This document shows, one piece after another, positions 50,709 to 58,759 of a DNA stretch of 64,000 bases (position 1 is its first letter; every line of letters starts with the position of its first letter). Under the pieces are notes generated by a model. The model saw only the letters and a program-made list of their open reading frames with translations, did no database searches and was not told the origin of the DNA. Origin of the DNA: Duganella guangzhouensis (GTDB taxonomy: Bacteria > Pseudomonadota > Gammaproteobacteria > Burkholderiales > Burkholderiaceae_D); the NCBI RefSeq assembly GCF_009674535.1, contig NZ_WKJK01000015.1, positions 1-64,000 on the forward strand, read 5' to 3'. The position numbers and the translations under genes are program-made.

Positions 50709-52310
50709 ATGGATCGCAGGGATTTCGTAAAAATCGGCTTGGCGGCGGGGGCCGCTGGCGGAGGCAACCGGGTGCTGGCGGCGACGCCGACAGCCAAACT
50801 GGGCACGGGCGGCATCCTCGACGCCGGCGTCCACGAGCAGCAGCAGATGATGGAGGCCGGCAAGCTGACCTCGCATGCGCTGACATCGCAATATCTGGCG
50901 CGCATCAAGACCATCGACAAGTCCGGTCCACGCCTCAACGCCATCATCGAAATCAATCCGGAAGCGCTGAAGATCGCGCTGGAAATGGACCGCGAGCGTA
51001 ACCTCAAACGCGTGCGCGGACCGCTGCACGGCATCCCGATTCTGCTGAAAGATAACATCGCCACCGCCGACCGCATGAGCACCACCGCCGGTTCGCTGGC
51101 GCTGGCTGGCGTGCGCGCGGCGCGCGATGCGCATGTGACGGCGCAGCTGCGCGCGGCCGGCGCGGTCATCATCGGCAAGACCAATTTGAGCGAGTGGGCC
51201 AATATGCGCTCGACGCATTCGGTCAGCGGCTGGAGCGCGCGCGGCGGCCTGACCTTGAATCCGTATTCGCTGGATCGCAATTGCAGCGGTTCCAGCTCCG
51301 GTTCCGGCGCTGCCATCGCGGCCGGGCTGGCGACGCTGGCGGTGGGCACCGAGACCGATGGCTCCATCGTGTCGCCGGCCTCGATCTGCGGGCTGGTGGG
51401 CATCAAGCCGACGCTGGGACTGGTGAGCCGCAGCGGCATCATCCCGATCGCGCATTCGCAGGACACCGCCGGCCCGATGGCGCGCAGCGTGGCCGATGCG
51501 GCGCTGATGTTGTCGGCCATGACTGGCGTCGATCCGAAGGACGCGGTGACGCAGGAAAGCGTGGGTAAGGTAGGCGACTACCGCGCCGCGCTGGACAAGG
51601 GCGGCTTGAAAGGTGCGCGCATCGGCGTGGCACGCAACTTCTTCGGCCATAACGCCGAGCTGGATGCAGTGATTGAAAAAGCGCTGCTGGACCTGAAGGC
51701 GCAGGGCGCGACGCTGGTCGATGCCGACGTCCCCAACGTCAGCAAGTACAACGACAGCGAAACCGAAGTGCTGCTGTATGAATTCAAGACCGATCTGGCG
51801 GCCTACCTGAAGGAGTATGCGCCGAACGCGCCGGTATCCAATATGGCGGAGCTGATAGCCTTCAACCAGCAGCATCGCCAGCAGGAGCTGCCTTACTTCG
51901 GCCAGGAATACTTGGAGCAGGCGCAGGCCAAGGGCGGGCTGGAATCGCAGGCATACAAGGACGCGCTGGCGAACAACCGCCGCTACGCGCGCGCCGAGGG
52001 CATCGACCAGGTGATGAAGGAGCATCAGCTGGATGCGCTGGTGGCACCGACCGGCGGCCCGGCGTGGCTGACGGACTTCATCAACGGCGACCACTTCACC
52101 GGCAGCTTCTCGTCGCCGGCGGCGGTGGCGGGTTATCCGCACATCACGGTGCCGGCGGGGTATGTGCATGGGCTGCCGGTGGGCTTGTCCTTCGTCGGTG
52201 CGGCCTACAGCGAGGCGGCGCTGATCCGCATGGCGTATTCGTATGAACAGGCGACGCTGCACCGGCGCGCGCCGCAGTTCCCGCCGAGCGTGTCGCTGGC
52301 GGTGCGCTAG
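50709..52310 (+). CDS. Exported amidase (amidase signature family)
   Basis: 533 residues. The N-terminus MDRRDFVKIGLAAGAAGGG has a twin-arginine-like motif with a short hydrophobic stretch, suggesting Tat export. The amidase Ser-cisSer-Lys triad regions are present: Lys in GIPILLKDNIAT, the Gly/Ser-rich NCSGSSSGSGAA and ETDGSIVSPASICGLVG. The substrate is not deducible; AS amidases act on many amides. Its 3' end overlaps the convergent gene by 4 bp. Confidence 0.92.
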   Translation: MDRRDFVKIGLAAGAAGGGNRVLAATPTAKLGTGGILDAGVHEQQQMMEAGKLTSHALTSQYLARIKTIDKSGPRLNAIIEINPEALKIALEMDRERNLKRVRGPLHGIPILLKDNIATADRMSTTAGSLALAGVRAARDAHVTAQLRAAGAVIIGKTNLSEWANMRSTHSVSGWSARGGLTLNPYSLDRNCSGSSSGSGAAIAAGLATLAVGTETDGSIVSPASICGLVGIKPTLGLVSRSGIIPIAHSQDTAGPMARSVADAALMLSAMTGVDPKDAVTQESVGKVGDYRAALDKGGLKGARIGVARNFFGHNAELDAVIEKALLDLKAQGATLVDADVPNVSKYNDSETEVLLYEFKTDLAAYLKEYAPNAPVSNMAELIAFNQQHRQQELPYFGQEYLEQAQAKGGLESQAYKDALANNRRYARAEGIDQVMKEHQLDALVAPTGGPAWLTDFINGDHFTGSFSSPAAVAGYPHITVPAGYVHGLPVGLSFVGAAYSEAALIRMAYSYEQATLHRRAPQFPPSVSLAVR

Positions 52311-53086
52311 TCTTTCAGGACGTGGCGGAAGGTGGGCTCGATGCCCATCGCGTGCAGGTGGCGCACGATGTCTTCCAGCGTGGCGTCCTTCAGCAGCAGG
52401 TGGTCCGGCGTCGGTTTGTTGACGTGGTGTGACTGTTTTGGCCTTGCGGTGGGCGATAGCGGCAGCGGTGCCGGCACGCTATCGGATGCTGCGTGCTTGG
52501 CTTGCAGCTTGTCCAGCGCGTGCTGGAAAGCTTCGGCGCTGATGCTGTCCAGCTTTTCCAGGAAGCCTGCTTGCGCGGATTCGCTGGGCGTGACTTCCAG
52601 CCCCAGGTCTTCGGCCAGCGCGCCGCCCATGCTGGGATTGATGAAGGCAGCCCACAGCCCGGTCGCTACGTGCTGGCAGGGCGGCAGTTCGACCGCCGTG
52701 CGTCCCAGGTCGATAATCTCATCTTCAAAGTAAGCCTTATGCAGCAAGGCCAGGAACTGGCGGGCCTGGTCTGGCGAGAGCGGTTGCGCCAGCGATAACC
52801 ACAACTGGTAACTGTCGCCGCCCGACACGCTCACCGCCGGTGCCGGCAGCTCCAGTTCCTGCTGGATGGCGTTGGCCACGTCGCACAGGCGCAGCCAGTG
52901 CTGCTCGCCCTCGGCCTTGTGGAAGTCGATGACGATGGCGCGCTGCAGATCGCCACGGGCCAGGTCCACGCTGATGGTATGTTCGCCGCGCAGGTGTCGC
53001 GCCAGCTGCTCATCGTCGTGGAAGTCGTGCAGGTACAGTCGTTTGAGTTCGGAGATCAGTTTTTGCATGGCGTGATTATGCGTCAT
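52307..53086 (-). CDS. Degenerate archaeo-eukaryotic primase-like protein
   Basis: 259 residues, ATGA-coupled to the gene upstream, so the first ATG is chosen over one 18 nt inside. The stretch LARHLRGEHTISV, then IVIDFHKA (residues 52-58), then VSVSGGDSYQLWLSLAQPLS (85-104) and AVELPPCQHVATGLWAAFIN (131-150) follows the order of the AEP domain in TOTE-type conflict proteins, where the motifs are RHLxGxxTIGVY, DFD and SGxxxHxW. Here Asp of DFD is His56 and the motif-II His is Gln94, so polymerase activity is unlikely. The C-terminal third is helical and low in similarity. The homology is by pattern only, and the function is unknown. Confidence 0.6.
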   Translation of the reverse strand: MTHNHAMQKLISELKRLYLHDFHDDEQLARHLRGEHTISVDLARGDLQRAIVIDFHKAEGEQHWLRLCDVANAIQQELELPAPAVSVSGGDSYQLWLSLAQPLSPDQARQFLALLHKAYFEDEIIDLGRTAVELPPCQHVATGLWAAFINPSMGGALAEDLGLEVTPSESAQAGFLEKLDSISAEAFQHALDKLQAKHAASDSVPAPLPLSPTARPKQSHHVNKPTPDHLLLKDATLEDIVRHLHAMGIEPTFRHVLKD

Positions 53087-53712
53087 CGCTTCCAGAACAT
53101 CCAGCGCGGACGGGAGGGAGGAGGCGCTGCGGGTGGTGGAGGCGTCAGGCGCGGCGGCCAGTTTTCGGCACCGCTGAAGAAACCGGCGAAGGCGGGGCCG
53201 GGGTAGACGTTCAGGTTGTCGCCGTAGATCAGGCCCGTGATGTTGCGCATGGCGGGGCTGAGGTGGAATTTGCCGTGATCGCGCAGGTGGTCCAGATCCT
53301 GGATGGTCTGGCGCAAATCGGCTTCCAGCTCGCCGTCCTCACACATCCAATCGAGTTCGATGGTGCGCACCAGTAGATTGGAATAGGGCTCGTTTTCCAC
53401 GCGGTGCAGCCAGTCTTCATACAGTTCGTGGCGTTCTTCGTTCATTACTGCGGCCATCGGCGCGGACAGCGCGTGCAGGCGGCGCAGCGCGTCTTCCTTG
53501 GCGCACAGCAGATAGGGATAGGCGCGGCCGCCGTCTTCGGCGTTGGCTGGCACCTGGCGGATGTCGCCGGCGGCAAATAGACACATCCAGAACAGTGGCA
53601 CGCTGGCCTTGGCCTCGTATTCGGCGCCGGAATGGCGCGAGAAATCGTCGAATTCGGCGTCGGTGGGCAGATGGGTAAAAGCGGTGGAGCTGAGATAAAC
53701 GCGGTTTGCCAT
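53083..53712 (-). CDS. Conserved-looking hypothetical protein, partner of the AEP-like gene
   Basis: 209 residues, soluble, no signal. It starts MANRVYLSSTAFTHLPTDAE, with several Trp/Cys/His positions and a proline-rich tail (LTPPPPAAPPPSRP) ending WMFWKR. No family recognised. Its stop codon overlaps the next start (ATGA), implying translational coupling to the AEP-like protein and a shared function. Confidence 0.75.
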   Translation of the reverse strand: MANRVYLSSTAFTHLPTDAEFDDFSRHSGAEYEAKASVPLFWMCLFAAGDIRQVPANAEDGGRAYPYLLCAKEDALRRLHALSAPMAAVMNEERHELYEDWLHRVENEPYSNLLVRTIELDWMCEDGELEADLRQTIQDLDHLRDHGKFHLSPAMRNITGLIYGDNLNVYPGPAFAGFFSGAENWPPRLTPPPPAAPPPSRPRWMFWKR

Positions 53713-53806
53713 CGTTATTCCTTGTCGAAAATACCACGGAGTGTCATTGTAGTTTAGAATGCAACACCGTAGCGCACGTCTTGCTGCGCTCGAACCGGGA
53801 GAAACG

Positions 53807-54787
53807 ATGAAAATGGTTTACGGGGCCGCTTTGTTGGCGGTGAGTGCTTGCGCGTGGGCGCAACAGGGCGCGGAATTCTCGGTTCCGCATCAGTTAATCG
53901 ACGTGGGCGGCGGCCGCAAGATGAATCTGTATTGCAGCGGCCAGGGTGCTGTAACGGTGGTGTTTGACGCCGCCGCTGGCGATGCCGGATGGGCGTGGTA
54001 TCGCGTGCAGCCGGAAGTTGCGCGGCAAACGCGTGCCTGTGTATTCGACCGCGCCGGCTTCGGTTTCAGCGACCCGGCCACGCAGCCAAATACGGCGGAG
54101 GGTGTGGCGGCGGATTTGCATAAGCTGCTGAGCGCCGCAGGCGAAAAAGGGCCTTACGTCCTGGTTGGCAATTCGCTGGGCGGCGCCAATGTGCAGGTCT
54201 ATGCCTATCGCCACCCCGAGCAGGTAAAAGGGCTGGTGCTGGTCGAGGCGCAGCATGAAGACGAAACCGATCGCCTGGATCGCGCCAGCGGCGGCAAGAT
54301 CCGGCAGATCTATGCCATGGTGGCCGGGCAGGGCACTTACTGTCTGGATGCCGCTCGCAAGGGTTTCGATACAGATAGCGAGGCAGAGCGTAACTGTATA
54401 GGTGAACCGCTGCAGACCTTCGGCCCCAAGCTGGGCGCCGCTTTACTCGCGTCTGAACGCAAGGCGTCCTACTGGCAGGCCAACGTCGACGAATACGCCG
54501 CCATGGGCACCAGCGATGAGCAGTTGCGCAAACTGCGCCGACCGTTTGGTGATATTCCAGTGCTGGTGCTGACGCGCGGCGTGAGCCCTTATGCGATACC
54601 GGGGGAACCGCAGACTGCCTTGAACAAGACGGTCGAGGATGAGAATTTCGCGATCCAGAAAGAGTTCACCAAGCTGTCGCCGCGCGCTTCGCAGCGGGTG
54701 GTGGCCGGCGCCGGCCACGTGATTCAAGGCGAGAAGCCTGAAGCGGTGGTCAGCGCCGTGCTGGAAGTGGTGCACCAGGTTCGCTGA
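53807..54787 (+). CDS. Exported alpha/beta hydrolase
   Basis: 326 residues from MKMVYGAALLAVSACAWAQ, a signal peptide preceded by GGGAGAAA; the frame opens 48 nt earlier. The nucleophile elbow is GNSLGGANVQV, and the catalytic His is in GAGHVIQGEKPE. The substrate is unknown. It ends 1 bp before the convergent msrA stop. Confidence 0.88.
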   Translation: MKMVYGAALLAVSACAWAQQGAEFSVPHQLIDVGGGRKMNLYCSGQGAVTVVFDAAAGDAGWAWYRVQPEVARQTRACVFDRAGFGFSDPATQPNTAEGVAADLHKLLSAAGEKGPYVLVGNSLGGANVQVYAYRHPEQVKGLVLVEAQHEDETDRLDRASGGKIRQIYAMVAGQGTYCLDAARKGFDTDSEAERNCIGEPLQTFGPKLGAALLASERKASYWQANVDEYAAMGTSDEQLRKLRRPFGDIPVLVLTRGVSPYAIPGEPQTALNKTVEDENFAIQKEFTKLSPRASQRVVAGAGHVIQGEKPEAVVSAVLEVVHQVR

Positions 54788-55486
54788 TTACATCGCCTGG
54801 CGTACCAGCACCGCATCCGCCCGGTACAGGTCGGGTGCGATGCGCTTCAGGTTGACCACTTTGGGCAGGTCGTTGAAGACGATGTAGGGATCGTTCGGAT
54901 GCAGCGTCAGGTAGTTCTGGTGATAGCCTTCGGCCGGGTAGAACTGCTTGCCGTTTTCAATCCGCGTCGCCAGCGGCTTGCTGTATGCATGCGATGCGTT
55001 CAGCTGGGCGATGTATTTTTCCGCGACGCTGAACTGTACTGGCGACTGCGGGAAGATCGCAGAGCGGTACTGGGTGCCGCTGTCCGGCCCCTGGCGGTTC
55101 AGCAGCGTGGGGTCGTGCGCCACCGAGAAGAACACCTGCAGCAGCTTGCCGTAGCTGATCTGCGTCGGATCGTAAGTGATCTTCACCGATTCCGCGTGGC
55201 CGGTGTCGCCGCGTTCTACCGCTTCGTAGCTGGCGTTGCGGGCATCGCCGCCGGTGTACCCGGACACCACGCTGGTCACGCCTTTGACGTGCTGGAACAC
55301 GCCCTGTACACCCCAGAAGCAGCCGCCGGCAAAGACGGCGGTGGCGCTATGGTCGGTGCGCGCCGGTTCGTCGACCGCCGGCGCGGCGATCACCACGGCG
55401 GATTCCGCCGATATGGCCGACTGCTGGCAGGCGGCGAGGGTAAGCAGGGCGAGCGCGCCGCCCAGTTTTTTGCTGATGCTGTTCAT
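54788..55486 (-). CDS. msrA: Peptide methionine sulfoxide reductase MsrA, lipoprotein form
   Basis: 232 residues from the ATG at 55486, which has GGAGAG 6 nt upstream; an upstream in-frame ATG would hide the signal. The N-terminus ends in the lipobox LLTLAAC, so the enzyme is anchored in the envelope. The catalytic motif is AGGCFWGVQGVFQ, and the GYTGGDA and DPTLLNRQGPDSGTQYRS blocks are typical of MsrA. It repairs methionine-S-sulfoxide and is the third gene of the msrB-CcdA/Trx-msrA operon. Confidence 0.94.
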   Translation of the reverse strand: MNSISKKLGGALALLTLAACQQSAISAESAVVIAAPAVDEPARTDHSATAVFAGGCFWGVQGVFQHVKGVTSVVSGYTGGDARNASYEAVERGDTGHAESVKITYDPTQISYGKLLQVFFSVAHDPTLLNRQGPDSGTQYRSAIFPQSPVQFSVAEKYIAQLNASHAYSKPLATRIENGKQFYPAEGYHQNYLTLHPNDPYIVFNDLPKVVNLKRIAPDLYRADAVLVRQAM

Positions 55487-55499
55487 GTTGGCTCTCCAA

Positions 55500-57425
55500 T
55501 TAACCGAAGGTGAAGGCGTAGGCTTGTACGCCGGGATCGAGGAATTCAATGTTGAAGGTGTGATCAGTCACGTTGCCGGACTGACGCACCAGCTGATACA
55601 GGCGCTGGCTGTCGATCACACCGCTGCCATCGGCCGCCACGTCACTGCCGTGGTTCTGGCCCGGCGCGGCGCCGTCGACGGTGACGCGGAAGCGCACCGG
55701 TTTGCCGTCCTTGGTCGGGCCGAGCACCAGGTGCAGGTCACGCGCATGGAAGCGGTAGACGATGCTGCCGTTGGCCTGCTGTAGCGTGATTTGCTCTGGC
55801 TGCGACAGCCAGTTGCCGGCCAGTCCCCACTGGTTGAGCGCTGGCTTGGCGGGCGCCGTGTACTGGCGGGCGGCGTTGGCGGCCTGGCGTTCCGGCGAGG
55901 CGAAGTTTTCGGTGCGCTCGTAGCCCAGATAGGTTTCGGGCGAGCCGACCTGGCCCATGTCGGACTGCTGTTGTATGCCTTTGGCGTCTTCGGCGCTGAC
56001 CACCGAGCTGCTGACGTTTTTGTGGCCGGCTTCTTCCAGCAGTTGCTGGATCACCTGTTCCGAGCGCGCATATTCGCCTTCACCGAAGTGGTGGTAGCGG
56101 ATGCGGCCCTGAGCGTCGATGAAGTAGTGCGCCGGCCAGTACTGGTTGTTGAAGGCGCGCCAGATGGCGTAGTCGTTGTCGATCGCGACCGGGAAGGTGA
56201 TGCCCTGGTCTTTCACCGCTTTGCGCACGTTGTTGACGTTGCGCTCGAAGGCGAATTCGGGGGCGTGTACGCCGATCACCACCAGGCCCTGGTCGCGGTA
56301 TTTGTCGGCCCAGGCTTTGGTGTAGGGCAGGCTGCGCAGGCAGTTGATGCAGGAGTAGGTCCAGAAATCGACCAGTACCACTTTGCCTTTCAGCTGTTCG
56401 GCCGTCAGCGGGGCGGTGTTCAGCCATTCCACCGCGCCGTTCAGCGACGGCAGCTTGCCTTCGACTGGCAGTGTAGGACCGGCCGCGCCCTGCGTCAGCG
56501 CGACGCGGGACATCATGGCGGGGCCGCCGCCTTCAGCTGGCCGCAGCGCATCAGCCGCACCGTCCCGCGCCGCCGCCGCGCTGCGCATCATCGCGCCACC
56601 GGCCGGCGCGTCGGCCTGAGCCTCATCGCGTGCGGCGGCAGCGCTACGCATCATCGCGCCGCCCGCTGGCGCGTCGGTCTGCTGCGGCTCGCCGCGCGGC
56701 GCCAACGTATCGATCAGCTTTTGCTCCACGCCCGCCGTGGCGACGGTCGACACGCGGGTCAGGATGCCGGTATCCGCACCAGTCGCAATCGCCGCCACGC
56801 CAGCCAGCATGGACACGCCCAGACCGCGACGAATCCACTCACCCGCGCCCAGCGAACGCTTCATCGCGCTGAAGACCTTACCACCCACGAGCAGCGCCAA
56901 CGCCAACGAAGTTGCCGCACCCGCCGCATAGGCCAGCAACAGCAAGGTGGTGCCCACGCTGGCGCCATTCAGCGCCGCACCGGTCAACACCAGACCCAAC
57001 ACCGGCCCCGCGCACGGCGCCCACAGCAAACCGGTGGCCACGCCCAGCAGCAGCGACGAACGCGCACCGCCAGCCGCAGAGGCATCGCCATCCTGCGCCT
57101 TGCTGGACAACTTATCGCCCAACGCCACCAACGGCTTGGTCAGACGATCCGCCAGATGCGGCAGCATCAAGGTCACGCCAAAGAACGCCATCAACACCAG
57201 CGCAATCCAGCGGCCATACTGGTTGGCCTGCACCACCCAGCCACCACCGACCGCCGCCAGCGTCGCCACCAGCGCAAACGTCAGCGCCATGCCGACCAAC
57301 AGCGGCAAACCGCTACGCACAAAAGGCTGCCCGGTCCGCGCAAACACAAACGGCAGCACCGGCAGAATGCAGGGACTCAGTATCGTCAACGCCCCGCCGA
57401 GATAGGAAAGCAGTATCAGTAACAT
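55500..57425 (-). CDS. DipZ-like membrane thiol-disulfide protein (CcdA plus thioredoxin domain)
   Basis: 641 residues. A CcdA-type electron-transfer membrane domain covers residues 1-235, with the two reactive Cys in LSPCILPVLP and WAPCAGPVLG. A linker of about 100 residues contains a duplicated 21-residue unit (251-271 and 272-292). A TlpA-like thioredoxin domain follows with the active CxxC at 359-362 (SCINC). A C-terminal beta domain ends the protein. This arrangement carries reducing power from cytoplasmic thioredoxin to the periplasm. Lying between msrB and msrA, it most likely reduces both Msr enzymes. Ribosome binding site AAGGAG lies upstream. Confidence 0.9.
   Translation of the reverse strand: MLLILLSYLGGALTILSPCILPVLPFVFARTGQPFVRSGLPLLVGMALTFALVATLAAVGGGWVVQANQYGRWIALVLMAFFGVTLMLPHLADRLTKPLVALGDKLSSKAQDGDASAAGGARSSLLLGVATGLLWAPCAGPVLGLVLTGAALNGASVGTTLLLLAYAAGAATSLALALLVGGKVFSAMKRSLGAGEWIRRGLGVSMLAGVAAIATGADTGILTRVSTVATAGVEQKLIDTLAPRGEPQQTDAPAGGAMMRSAAAARDEAQADAPAGGAMMRSAAAARDGAADALRPAEGGGPAMMSRVALTQGAAGPTLPVEGKLPSLNGAVEWLNTAPLTAEQLKGKVVLVDFWTYSCINCLRSLPYTKAWADKYRDQGLVVIGVHAPEFAFERNVNNVRKAVKDQGITFPVAIDNDYAIWRAFNNQYWPAHYFIDAQGRIRYHHFGEGEYARSEQVIQQLLEEAGHKNVSSSVVSAEDAKGIQQQSDMGQVGSPETYLGYERTENFASPERQAANAARQYTAPAKPALNQWGLAGNWLSQPEQITLQQANGSIVYRFHARDLHLVLGPTKDGKPVRFRVTVDGAAPGQNHGSDVAADGSGVIDSQRLYQLVRQSGNVTDHTFNIEFLDPGVQAYAFTFG
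56550..56675 (-). repeat. 63-bp tandem duplication in the DipZ-like gene
   Basis: Two consecutive 63-bp units encode DAPAGGAMMRSAAAARDEAQA and a near-identical copy ending RDGAAD. The units diverge little, suggesting a recent in-frame duplication of the linker. Confidence 0.75.
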
Positions 57426-57437
57426 GATCGATTCTCC

Positions 57438-57923
57438 TTAAGCGTCGCCAGGGACAAAGTTGAGCGCCACACCATCGATGCAGTAGCGCAGACCGGTCGG
57501 CTCCGGACCATCGTCAAACACATCGCCCAGATGGCTGCCGCAGCGGCGGCATTGCACCTCAACGCCATACAGGCCGAGCGAAGTGGTACGGCTGGTCAGC
57601 ACACCGCGATCCAGCGGCTTCCAGAAACTGGGCCAGCCGGTGCCGCTATCGAACTTGTTCTTCGACGAGAACAGCGGATTCTGGCAAGCCGCGCACTGGA
57701 ACTTGCCGGCGCGGTGCTCCTTGTAGAGAGGGCTGGTGAATGGCCGCTCGGTGCCATGCCTGCGCAGCACCTCGTACTGGGCAGGCGTCAGCAGCGAACG
57801 CCATTCAGCGTCGGTATGGGTGACTTCCCACGCGGCGGCCGGTGTGGCCATCGTGCTGCGATAGGCGAGACCGGCCAGCAGAGCGGCGCCGCTGGTCAGC
57901 ATGAAAGAACGTCGGGATGTCAT
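57438..57923 (-). CDS. msrB: Peptide methionine sulfoxide reductase MsrB, Tat-exported
   Basis: 161 residues from the ATG at 57923, preceded by TTTGGAGG; the frame continues to 58058, but that part overlaps the divergent regulator gene. The N-terminus TSRRSFMLTSGAALLAGLAY has a twin-arginine motif. The MsrB core shows the zinc cysteines (CAAC and CRRC), GTGWPSFWKP and the catalytic RYCIDGVALNF. It repairs methionine-R-sulfoxide outside the cytoplasm. It is the first gene of the operon. Confidence 0.94.
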   Translation of the reverse strand: MTSRRSFMLTSGAALLAGLAYRSTMATPAAAWEVTHTDAEWRSLLTPAQYEVLRRHGTERPFTSPLYKEHRAGKFQCAACQNPLFSSKNKFDSGTGWPSFWKPLDRGVLTSRTTSLGLYGVEVQCRRCGSHLGDVFDDGPEPTGLRYCIDGVALNFVPGDA

Positions 57924-58045
57924 GGTTGCCTCCAAAGTGGAATAACGATGGAACCATTCTGCGCCCGCAATGCTGACAAAATCCTCACGTAAACTTAAAC
58001 TAATTGTGATACTTTTCAGCCCCGGAATCCTGCACAATACCGAAC

Positions 58046-58759
58046 ATGGAAACCGCAAAACGAGTCCTCATCGTCGAAGATGACATTCATATCGCAGACC
58101 TGCTGCGCTTACACCTCCAGGACGAGGGGTATCAGGTCACCCATTGTGCAGACGGCACGCAGGGGCTGGCCCAAGTGCGCGCCGGTGGCTGGGATGCGCT
58201 CATTCTCGACATCATGCTGCCGGGCGTGGACGGCCTGGAGATCTGCCGTCAGGCGCGCGCGATGACCACCTATACGCCGATCATCATCACCAGCGCGCGT
58301 TCCAGCGAGGTGCACCGCATCCTCGGCCTGGAGCTGGGCGCGGACGATTACCTGCCCAAGCCATTCTCGGTACTGGAACTGGTGGCGCGCGTGAAAGCGC
58401 TGTTGCGCCGCGCCGCCGCCATGTCACGCAACCAGGCCGCGGCGGCCGGCGTGCTGGAACTGCATGGCGTACGCGCCGATCCGCTGACGCGTCAGGCGCA
58501 TCTGCAAGGTAGCCTGCTGGACCTGACGCCACGCGAATTCGATCTGCTGTACTTCTTCCTCAAGCATCCCGAAAAAGTGTTCTCGCGGTTGGATCTGTTG
58601 AACCAGGTGTGGGGCTATCAGCATGACGGCTACGAACACACGGTCAACACCCACATCAACCGCCTGCGCGCCAAGATCGAATCCGATCCCGCCGATCCGG
58701 CGCGTATTCTCACGGTGTGGGGCAAGGGCTACCGTTACGCAAGCGGGCCGGCCGCATGA
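58046..58759 (+). CDS. OmpR-family response regulator
   Basis: 237 residues: a receiver domain with the acceptor Asp in ALILDIMLPGVDGLE and a winged-helix DNA-binding domain with LTPREFDLLYFFLKHPEKVF and GKGYRYA. Divergent from msrB with 122 bp between the starts, so it may regulate the msr operon. It overlaps the kinase start by 4 bp. Confidence 0.93.
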   Translation: METAKRVLIVEDDIHIADLLRLHLQDEGYQVTHCADGTQGLAQVRAGGWDALILDIMLPGVDGLEICRQARAMTTYTPIIITSARSSEVHRILGLELGADDYLPKPFSVLELVARVKALLRRAAAMSRNQAAAAGVLELHGVRADPLTRQAHLQGSLLDLTPREFDLLYFFLKHPEKVFSRLDLLNQVWGYQHDGYEHTVNTHINRLRAKIESDPADPARILTVWGKGYRYASGPAA

